Source: Argopecten irradians
Lineage: Eukaryota > Mollusca > Bivalvia > Pectinida > Pectinidae
Assembly (NCBI RefSeq): GCF_041381155.1
Contig: NC_091142.1
Coordinates: 32,229,528 to 32,293,527, forward strand
Direction of reading: 5' to 3'
Length of the DNA: 64,000 nt
Shown piece by piece: positions 12,001-24,000 of this stretch (within the stretch, counting starts at the first letter, position 1; every line of letters starts with the position of its first letter). The translations under genes and the position numbers were made by a program. The notes beneath the pieces were generated by a model. It ran no database searches, was not told the origin of the DNA, and saw only the letters and a list, made by a program, of their open reading frames with translations.

Positions 12001-15000
12001 GGTGAATATAACAATATGTTGTCGGCCATCACAAAATCACAAAATGAAATGGGGAACTATTTGTCCAAGTCTCCGAAGAAAATAATAATTTAACGGACTT
12101 ATGGTAATTTCATTTTACCAGATTGCCTCTTTGGTTGTTGTTTATCTTCGGGTAACCATTTTTTGTTGGCCCAAAATGTTTTTTGGATAAAACGTGTCAC
12201 ACGTTTAACTATCAGTTTCTGAATCTTAATGGTACACAGCTTTTTCAGAGAAATATAGAAACAAGAAAGACAGAAGGAAATGTTAAACTCAACATAATCA
12301 TTGTTTCCAAGGGTGGCAATTCATGTTTGTTTTGTTACTTATTTTGAATGATATATTGCCATGCAATATGGATTCTTTATCCAAAATGTAATCGATCATG
12401 TGACTGTTACGCCAGTACAGATAACTACTTAGCTTGCCATTAGGCGTTTTATTTGTAATAATTAAGTCGTTAATTGATGAGACAATGGGTTTTAATAGAA
12501 CTGTTCTGATGCCGACTAATACTGCACTGGTCATGTATAATAAACCTTTTTGCCTGATAATAATATGTTAATTAATGAACGCAGCGAACCCAGACGTAGT
12601 GTTACAGTTTACAACATAAAATACGATAGTGTATATTATTGTTAGCGCTAGAGTGTACGATCGTTATCCAATAGGCATCGTCTATCATTATTTAAATCTA
12701 ATTCCGGTGACCTCCATTACTGACCTCAATTTCACTCCGATAAACAGAGTGTCTAGAAAGTCTTCTGGCTAACGTTGCCAGGCGATCAGGGCGAATAATG
12801 ACGGCGAATATTCCTACCGATGTTTTGATTAATGAGGCTGCGATTCGGAGATTGATGTTGAAATTCTCCAGATCCAACTACTGTGTCAATCTCTTACAAA
12901 AAAGTAAAGACATGGAAACAAGTAGAGGTGGATATTCTATTTATAAAGTCTAAATCCTTAATCGTGTGAAGGAAACACATTTTCGAGAATATTCGGAAAA
13001 TATTAACAACTTAAAAGTTTTTTTATCAAAAAGGAAATCAAATATTTAGAATAAAAAATATATGTTGAATAGGTATCATGCCACGTTAAGAAGAAGTGTA
13101 TGTTTTAAACTCTAAATGCCCAGCTCGAAGTGTTTCCTCGACAATATCTAAACGCATGTCAGGATAGCCTTACTGCTAAAAGCCGTTTTTTCTTATTTCT
13201 AGTGACAATATCACACATGTCAAAGTTATTTTAATTGTTGATAGCTCAGTGACAGCGCAGACAGTTCTTCTTTAAACGAAAATAAAAACATACATCAGCA
13301 GATTTACAAAAGTCTGGATAAGAAATCATCATATCGTATTTTCCAATCAAAACTATTACAAATTTTATTCCAGTTGATTGTGATTTGTCAGCAAGTTATC
13401 TTTTATACTGAGTAGTGTGTAATCAAATACTGCACTAGGATGTATGTAAGGACTAAGCAAAAACATCTTAAGATATTTATAGATATATCTACTTGCTTCA
13501 AATTTCGAATCGTCAACCAAATACAAAAGCAAACCATATCCAGAAAAAAAATGGTTAACACAGTAATGACGATTCTAAACATTTTTCATCAGATTGGAAA
13601 GTATGGTTTATATCGGTACAAAAGCAGTTAATGAAGAATTTAAAAAAAAAACCAAAAATAACAAGATAGGTCATTTTCTTACCCTTGTAACCATTCAAGA
13701 ATGTAAGAAAGCATTGTCAGTTATATTCGCCAAAAATCAAAGATACATACGTCATCAATGCTGTAGTCGACATACATTCGCGTATCTTAAGACAAACTAG
13801 CCACCGTCGTTAGGCAGTTTTACATAGCAGACATGTCATATTCTGTATAGATTTGTTACGTCAATTATAATAAAGATAACACAATTAGCATGGAAATTTA
13901 AAGCAAACGCCATGACTGTCAAAGTGACGTCAGATTAGGCTGGCGTAGGGCGAAGGGCCGACACGGTATTACTCTTAACAAATATTTCAACGTCAAAAAC
14001 AGGTGTAATCATAAGGTCACACTAGCTTTAGGAAGCCAATGAATGTCATTATACAAACAAACAAACATTAACAAATATGTGAAAATAGTTTTGTGTAAAA
14101 TACCACTCAGTGTATTTGTTTTCTGGTTAGACATATATCACAACTGGTAATGAAGTACCTAAAAATAGAAACTTTTAAGAGTTCTTGTGTCGTTACTTTA
14201 ACTGTAATATGTAACTCGGATCTCATTCCATGGTAGTGTAAGGAGGTGATTTAGGTGTTCCCCGCATTCTTTGTTCGGAAATGTGGAAATTGCATCTGAA
14301 TACGACCTTGACATAATAAGTTGATTTATATGTGGGATTTGACCTTCATTAAAGTCATTCATTATTGCGCTAGAGTTATGATGCAAATATTCATCATTAC
14401 AATTCGTTGAAAACACTACTTTAATCGTAAAGACAATAAAATACAACAAGTGTAATCAAAATCGAAAGATTTGATCATTCAAGATTACCATGTGAAAGAG
14501 TACGTTTACCATAAACGAAGAAACCAAATAACGGGAGGAAACATGATTAGAAAAAAACACTCCACTAGGAAACCACTAAAATAAGGTAACTAGGGATAAG
14601 GGTTGGTTTACAAAAACATTTTGGTAAAAAGAAGCAAAAAAATTGGAAACACTCACATGACGAGACAAAAGTCTTCATTGCAAACCGAATCAGTTATAGT
14701 TAGTACTAGGTAAAATAGTAGGTTTTTAGTAACGATTTGGTAAAAAAAATACTATGGGGAACACTCACATGGCCGTTGTCATCCATTAAATTGTTTGTCA
14801 ACTTTAATTTGTCAAACGACACAATTTGTTTCATCCACTGCGCGCCCTTGGCTGGAGAATCTGGATGCACGTGGATCCTCCCAGGCATGTGTGGGTCTGC
14901 CTTCCCTGCCACCACCCAACTGGAACTGTGGAAGGAGTAACGATACCGCTTGTCATCACAAGGAACAAAGTCCATCATCACCATGTACTCAGCCATGGGG

Positions 15001-18000
15001 TCAAGGCCGTACATCCTAACCTGGAAGGTGGGGAACATTCGCCTGGAAAAAACAATCAACGATGGTGTAATATAACAAAGAAATACATATATCAGTGTCG
15101 TAATTACCGAATAATGTGGCACGCACAAACTGCACACTGGATACACTTTCCATTTCCATTATTTACTTACAATAAAGATTACCGCCAGCTTGATCCCAGG
15201 AATGCCGTACGAAATCTTATTCATAATTTATATATTGACATTCCAAATTCGTCATAATGGTGTCATATGACAACACATATACTCATAGTAAACCGTTTCG
15301 TTCCTTTTTTTATAAAAAAAGTTACACCGTTATCTCAGCCAATCAGAAGCGACGTTACAAACAGCGACGTCATTGTTTTCCTTTATGAGGTGATAAAATA
15401 ATTTTAAGCCAATGAAAATGATTGTTATAGGCAAAATCGAATTATGAAAACAAAATAAAATTAGTTATCGAGAAATTGAGTAAAGGGACTTGGTAACTGC
15501 AATTTTTTATCGTTGTTTGCTTAAAAAAATATGAAATTCAGCTATATATATACATGTATTAAAGGCATACTTTTTATATTCGTTTGTATGTTATTCCATC
15601 AACAGTTCTTTATATACATTGTTGTATTTGGACGAAAATTAAGTAAAATGAATACACCTAAATTGTATGATTAGGCAAACACAAAACTCTTTACAAGGCC
15701 GAAGTCTGATCCCAATGTAACCCATGTAAACATATTCTTCTAGTAACTTTTTTCTGTATTTCCCAACATTTAAACGTGGTTAGAAAACAAACATGACCTG
15801 CTGGTGACCCTTTGCCCTGTGACGATTGAGATGCTATAGTAATCTACAATGCCCAAGACAAGAAGACTTCACTGATCTACCAGTATCTGGACTCTAGATC
15901 GCACCTGCAATTGACTTGAATATTTATCAATCCGCTGGCAAAGCACAATGCCAGCGGTATGAACAATTACATGAGCCTATTACTGTATAACGAGTTTTAT
16001 TACTTAGAATACTAAAAGTTATTGGTGTATCGTTATTGCTACACTTGTCATACATTCATAAACGTTTTTAAAAGACAAATATTAAATTGTCAATTTCCAT
16101 AGCGCGGGTTATATTTTTCTGTTATCTTTCTACAACAGTTGCCTACAACTACGCCACGGGGCAAAACAGCGAAATAAACCTTCATTATCAACATACACTA
16201 AACAGGTAATCTTGCAGTTTGTGGTGCTGTTACTTTATCTCAGGTCCATGTTGATCATATATACAAGTGTTGGTGATATTCTTTGTTTTGTTTCGGAAAT
16301 GAAGAGGCCTTTAATTGTACAAGTCTGTTTCATTAGAGGTATGTTTTATTGGTAAAGAACACAGTGACACGTGACATCATCTGTAATTCATCAGGATAAA
16401 GTACACAAAAACACTTATCTTTACATTATCATTTTAATATGATTTCTTTTATACTCAAAAGATTTTCATTATATTCTATTGACCGTATGACAAAAGCGAA
16501 TTTTGCAGTTATAGTCTCTATGATAGTTATTCAGTTTTATCTACCCACCAGCAATAGCAATACATGCAGTAGGTTTTAATTACGTTCATTATTTTTGATA
16601 ATACCTCATATGATTAAACTCGCATTGTTTAATAATATCACCCGAAAAACGAATAAAGAGAGTCTAATATTCAACCCGATTATTATTGATATAAATAACA
16701 TCACATGTAAACGCTGTTAATGCATGAAAACATATATATTTAGATATACCATATATTAACATTATTACGTCGTTACAATGAATATCACTGTAATGAAATA
16801 ACTAGGCATTATGCAAAATGATTTTTTCATAATATAAGCTATATCACCGAAAAATGTATCATTACTCAATCAAACATAACTGTAACTCTTAAATAATATC
16901 CATTGTGTCATTGTGTTGTCTATCGGAATTTGAAAAAAAATTATTTGGTCTTAATGTTTAGAAATAAAGAAAAAAGGAAAGACAATACACCAATGAACAT
17001 TGAAAAATATTGCATAGGTTTAGTAAGAAACCCGACTCTGTTCAAATCTACATTAAATTAATATTTATCCTTGGGTGTGTTAAGCTTGGATCTGGTAAAA
17101 TACATTCCATATAATCGATATGTTTAAAAAAAAGGTATTAGTGCACATAACCCGATGTAACATAAAGCCAACAGCAATCTTTGTGTTATGTTGTGTAGTG
17201 TATTGATACCAGATTTCAATATAGAAACATAAAAAACATCTATGACTTTGTTCTCAACACGTCATTTAAATAATATTCAATTCAATTCAATTCAACTTCA
17301 TTGTTTCCTTATATCCATACAAAAGGTATCTATAGCAAAACATACATGTACATAACATACAGTAGATAAAAACAACAACTTAAAACATTTATCAAGTCAG
17401 CTTTCCTCAGTTCAAATAACTTTTAAACAAAGAGTTCTAAATCCTGTAGACGTTTTAGATCATTAGAAGGCAAGAGTCGTATCAAATTTTCAAAATATAA
17501 TAGATGGACAGTGCTTTATTACATCTTTATGACTATTAAAGAAAATTGTTCTCAATGTAGAGTTAACGGAACACTTAGAAATTAAGTGGATTTCATCCTC
17601 AATTTCTTTACAAAATTTGCATAACCGCAGAGGACGGGGAATCTTTTTTACCCTACCCGCCTCGATTTCTAAACTGTGGTTGCTAATTCGGAGTTTTGCA
17701 GTTTTGCGAGCTTTCATAGTTTGAAATACACAAAATAACTGGATTATGATTTTTATACAAATGATTCCTATTCGCCTAGTTTGTTTTGTCGAATTACCAC
17801 AAAATTGTCTAAATGTATTTCTATTTGATAATGTGATACAACCGTTCTGAACGAACTTGTATAACGCTTTAATTTCCGCTATTAAAAAGGAGGCAGGGAA
17901 AAATAAATAAATCCGATAAAATGAATGAAGCCAGACTTTTTTGGTAATTTGATAGTAAGTAAGCCATAGAAGAAAAAAACACTAATATTTTTTAAACTTT

Positions 18001-21000
18001 CAAAGAAGAATGGAGTCTAGTTCCTGTTTATATAAAAACATGGTATATATCAATTGAAAACATACAATAAATGGGAAACCTAAATCACGATGTGTGGACT
18101 CCCCTAGACACCACGACACCACTTTTATATACTGAAGTCATAGATTTACGTCTGGCATGTACAATTAGCTACAAAGAACAAGTTAAACGACTATTAAACC
18201 TTGCAATAGTAGTATAAATTGGATTGCGGGATGACGTATTGGACGGTTTGACACCTCCACCACCCGTCTTATCGAACCCGTCACGTCCAAGTGTCATCCA
18301 GACGTCCGTCTAATGACCATTAATGATACAATTAGTGCGAATTAGCCGACCTGTCGTCTGCGGGGACCCGAGGAGTCACAGAACAGACTCGTTCTTTTAT
18401 GGTGATGTATCTACATGGTTTATATGCAGGTGCCGAGAAATTGATAAATTGTTGTAAACCAGTTACACTCAGCAGGAAACGCACATTTAGCTTAAATTTC
18501 GATTAGATAAATAGGCAATTTGTTGTTTGTTAATCGTAGACACGGCCAAACAAGCGCCCATGACTGAAGGGATATACCAGAAACACAGTCGCCAAGTAGA
18601 TGTATCATTTAGACTAGTATAATGCACGTGTAGTTAGTGTTATACAAAGTGCTATAATAACTAACCGGGTAGATATATAGTTCGACTTGTATAATGTAGT
18701 TAGTGTTATACAAAGTACTATAATAACTGACCGGGTAGACATATATTTAGACTGGTATAATGTAGTTAGTATTATACAAAGTACTATAATAACTGACCGG
18801 GTAGACATATATTTAGACTGGTATAATGTAGTTAGTGTTATACAAAGTACTATAATAACTGACTGGGTAGACATATATTTAGACTAGTACTAGTATAATG
18901 TAGTTAATGTTATACAAAGTACTATAATAACTGACTGGGTAGACATATATTTAGACTGGTATAATGTAGTTAGTGTTATACAAAGTACTATAATAACTGA
19001 CTGGGTAGACATATATTTAGACTGGTATAATGTAGTTAGTGTTATACAAAGTACTATAATAACTGACTGGGTAGACATATATTTAAACTGGTATAATGTA
19101 GTTAGTATTATACAAAGTACTATAATAACTGACCGGGTAGACATATATTTAGACTGGTGTTGGAATTGATGGCTATGCGGCGTGTAAGTACTGTAACAAC
19201 GGAAGTATCATCCCATTTGTTTACACCCTGAAAACCACATCACGTTCACTCTACTACGACCCAGGAAGATACAAGTACGGAATTGATTAAACTCATATTC
19301 AGTCTCAGAAATACAGCTTAACAAATAAAAAAAAATAATGTAGTTAGTATTATACAAAGTACTATAATAACTGACCGGGTAGACATATATTTAGACTGGT
19401 GTTGGAATTGATGGCTATGCGGCGTGTAAGTACTGTAACAACGGAAGTATCATTTCATTTGTTTACACCCTGAAAACCACATCACGTTCACTCTACTACG
19501 ACCCAGGAAGATACAAGTACGGAATTGATTAAACTCATATTCAGTCTCAGAAAAACAGCTTAACAAATAAAAATATCAGAAGTAGAAGTGGCGATTAATT
19601 GAAAGATTAAAATACAAATATATATGCTAAAGATGCTCCACCGCTGACAGAGCATAAATAATATTCATTATTTGAACAAAAAATGATGTTTAATCGTGTA
19701 TATATTTGTCTTATTAACACAAAAAAATATACAAAATAATTTATTTTGCCTTTGGTACATGAGCAATCAGTACTTCATTCCAAATAGGATATAGTGCCAA
19801 GGATTTTTTTTCGGGATGCAATTAATTATTTTTCATATTTTTACCTTGAAGAAAAAATTAGAAGCTCAAGCTTTTCTGTGGTGGTAATGGTGTAAAGTAA
19901 GTAACTTTTGTAACTGAAGAAAAATACTAAATCGTCTGTTCTTAGTTTTGATAGTGAAAAAAAAAACATTTGTTGAATTATCAATAAACATTTCATAACA
20001 TAATCTTGTGTGTTCAATAAATAGTGATAATCATAAGGGTTTCTAGTAAAGAATATAAACATTACACTTTGTTTATGTGTTAATTGTGTTCATAATTACG
20101 AAAATTCTATTATGTCAAGATTCAAATCATTTGAATAGACCCGTTTCAAAGTACAAGAATAATTTAGGAATTCATGTTTATGAACCATTATCATTATATC
20201 TTACAAGATAATTAAATGTCAAAATTAGTTTTTCTTTCAGTAGGAGAAATATTTCTCAGTATCAATAATGTAGGTTTCGTTATAAAACTCTTTAGACTCT
20301 CTTTGTCGACGAAGTTGATAATCATTAACTCAAAAATGTGAGTAAGTGTTCTTAACTCAAAAATGTGAGTAAGTGTTCTGAACATGTATTATAATTTGGG
20401 AAGGGTGTTATATGATATTAATGAAGCTAGATTGAACATTAGGCGACTGAGATATCAATTGAAGCATTAAGTGAGATATAAGTAACTCCTTTTATACATA
20501 CGTTCTTACAATCAAAGTAATAAATCTTATATGTCACGTAGTGGGAGAGAGTTAAGTAGCCTCTGAAGTATTCATTCTCCGTCTGGATTCCCAATCAAGC
20601 TTTATCAATAAGCTTCAGTTGAAATGTAACTCCCCGAGGACTGGCCGGTGAGCGAGTAGTGAGGGGATAAAACAAACACATACAGCAGGCCTGTTGGCCT
20701 TTAATTGACCATAATGCTCAGATGACACCCAAACCAACAAGTTCCCTTCAGGGACGCAGGGCGTAATACCATAAAGGATGCCCATCGGTGTCATAAATAG
20801 CACGTTCATACACACCTACCGAGAGATAAGTTTTTATATTAGACAAGTTGGTTATAATTGTATTTGTTTTTCTCTGATGTCTAGTGTTAGTTATATTATT
20901 CCAGTCTGATCCCTATGCGATATCTACCTTTAGCTGTTTTGTTTTTATTTTGATATCTAGGATTTTGTTATGGAATAATATAATGTATATAATTATGAAA

Positions 21001-24000
21001 TTGATGTATATATTTAACAAATATCTAGCATGTTCATTTTTAAACAAAGCCTTTATCACCTTAATGCATACTCATATTTATTTAATTCCCAAATACGTGG
21101 ATTATGCTGAAACATGATATAAGATGAATTGGTTTGAGTCCTGTGTATTTACATAATATCTAGTTCTATTTATGTATACAATGATAGTCGTAAAATAAAC
21201 GTAATGTGAATTTATACAATAATATGTGTATAAATAATTTGAAATATCATCAAAACAATACCGTGTATAACACCGGCACGAGAGCAGAACGGGTGTAGGT
21301 CATGCTTTTATTGTCTGAACGAACACAATAGACAGAGATGATAATGGAACAATGATAATATTCAACAGGTTCACATTTAAACACTGGGAGAGAAAGCGTA
21401 AAACATGTGTCTACTTTCAAATCGATAGTATTATCAGGCACTGAAAGGAAGCATATTATGTCATGACACGGTGAGCATGCACATAGCTCCTTGCTATACG
21501 TCCTGAAATGTTCATATATTAGAGCACACATTCCCGTTTTCTTGAGTATAGAATTGACGAATTGAAATATATGTAAATATAACAATGGAAATCTGTGATC
21601 TGTATTTCTTCAAACGGAAATTCGTATTTGGAAAAACGTTAGTGCGACTCACAATTTAATGATTTTTTTTCGTGTAAATTTGAAAAAATACGACGCTCTA
21701 TTATGCCTCATTATACAAATGAATTATCACAAAATTATTAGATATTAAAACTACTAAGTCGATTGATTACATTTTTGCAATATAATATCTAAAACAAAAT
21801 ATCATTGTACTTTCTATCAATTTACGATCTATTTTTTGACAAACCTAAGGATAATAACAAACCAATTTTAGTTTTCATACTAAAAAAGTATTACCTACCT
21901 GCCGGCTTTAGTGACAATCATTTCCGTGCCGAGTTCGTCAAATTCGTCCCACAGAGATTTCATCTCTAAATGAGCGGTAACGTTTAACAGTTTGGCATGG
22001 AGTGGTTTTTTGGGTGTGTCTGATTTATCCTCGATTCCGGAGTTTTCTGTGTCACAATTGTCTTTTACACATGTCCTATTCTCATCGCAACTCATAGTGG
22101 GGCTATTTTTCTCACACACGCCCTCATTGATTCCAGTTGTCCCGGGGGGTCGGGCGGAACTGTCTGGATAGGTGTCAATTCTTGAGGAGTCATAGTAAGG
22201 TCTTCCAGTTCCAGCATTTAAAATACATGCTATAAAATAGAAATAAAACCAAATATCATTCACGACTTAGAATAGTTATATGAAATAGTCAGCAGATTAA
22301 AATTCAAATTCAAATTAAAGAAACTTTATTTTATCTAATTCTCTTTTTGATATCGAAATCCAATATAACGTTAAAATATGGATCGTAAAAACCACGCATA
22401 TGTATATTATGCTAATTTACATGTCTGAAGTTGAATTTTGTACGAAAACGAAGACGACGATATATATATAATTCAACGTTGAAGCAGGAATCTGATGCAA
22501 TAATTCAAATTTCCAACAACTTAATGTATACTTTTTATTTGAAAAGACATTGATTCATTCACTACGTATACATAAAATGTCCATGAATTCAATTTATTTG
22601 CGGGAAAAAGGATGTAGAAGTTTGATAAGGAGAAATCTTGGCCATGGCAAAGGAGATTTAATTTAGTTAAATTTCTTTTAAAGTTGAAAAAACACCTTCA
22701 TGAACCTAAAAAAGGATAAATCAACATTACTACATGATTATTGTTTTAAGGACAGAATCTGGAATTTTCTGCTGAAAATCAAGAAGAAAAATGGCATCCG
22801 GCGTAAGAACAAACATTTCTCGGTCGAACTAAAATACCAGCTACATCTGTAAACAGCGGTCCAGATCTGTTGCGCCGGGTTCGGTTTGACAGTTAACACG
22901 TTGAAATGATCAAATTCGACGTGTTACATTTCGTTTGTAGTGAGTAGGCGACCTATGGGAAGTCTATCATTAACACCTTAAAGTGTGAAATATTTTAGCA
23001 CGTGCATATGATACGGATCACGCGCATGTCACCGACGACGTGCACGGTTGACCGCGTGTAGTGAAAATACTAGACTGTTTGTAGAGATGGTCTTATCGGA
23101 ATGTAAAAATACTTGTCATCGAATTATCCGTGAGTCTTGAATTACTAATGATCATCAAAATATCAAGACTGCGCACTTGTTTTTTCTCAAAGTGTTATAA
23201 CACTCAATGAAAGCAAGACCGAATAGTTAAATGCCCCCTTCGTATATTCATTTAATAACACACTACTTTCCAAACATTTGCTTTGTTTTTAAAAGACCTT
23301 AATATTTTGGTTGTTTTTTAAAACAGACACGAGATGGCATATTTGACTATTTCCAAATATTCGAGTCGAGTCATTGTTAATTTAAGAAACAAAATATCAT
23401 GATATTTTCACTATATAATGTAGATCAATGCACATATCAATATCAATTGATTAATATCTCGCACTAAAAATTAAATGTTGCCGCTAATGTTTTTGTTAGT
23501 AAAATTACATTTGAAAGAAAATTTATAAGTTTCTGTTGATCTCCATGGACCTGGTCCACACTTTGATCTAGAAGTTACGACATATTGTGTAAGGGTACAA
23601 TGGGTTTTATAATTCAAACAGTCATCAAAGAACAATTTATAATCCATAAATCTAAATGTATGTAGGATAAACATACCAAATAAATTGGAAACAAAAGAGC
23701 ACAAATTTTTACCATGAAGGACAATGGAAAGATAACTAGAACATAATATATCAACAATAAAACAATCGCTATATTGATTGGAAAAACAAGAAACGCAGAT
23801 TTGTCATGCATTTAAAAATGCATCGATGTATTCAATTTAAAATGAAAAATTAAAAAAAAAATGCATATATTTTTGAGAAATTCCTCTCGCGCGTAGTATT
23901 TGAAAAAAAACCACTTGATATAATACCGTGTATGGGTATTTTAGTAAGTAATCTGTTATCTTTTCACTGTATTCAAGTAAATCTTTTAAGTTCCAATTTT

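Larger units (their letters stand above)
15043..21898. other. Tbx1/10 intron between exons 2 and 3
   Basis: 6.9 kb, the largest intron. It holds a dispersed repeat (15310-15430), a perfect 9-bp stem-loop (15932-15957), a LINE fragment (17276-17960), a GC-richer block (18210-18400), a 66-bp array (18610-19160), a duplicated exon-like module (19094-19577) and a truncated MITE (19631-19973). The remaining sequence shows nothing recognisable. Confidence 0.65.

Noticed and set aside
14737..15257. Plus-strand frames over Tbx1 exon 3
   Set aside because: Shadow of the T-box exon on the opposite strand.
18614..19144. Repeated 22-residue hydrophobic peptides on both strands
   Set aside because: They are frame-preserving translations of a 66-bp minisatellite, with no start context, splice sites or variation pattern of a protein.
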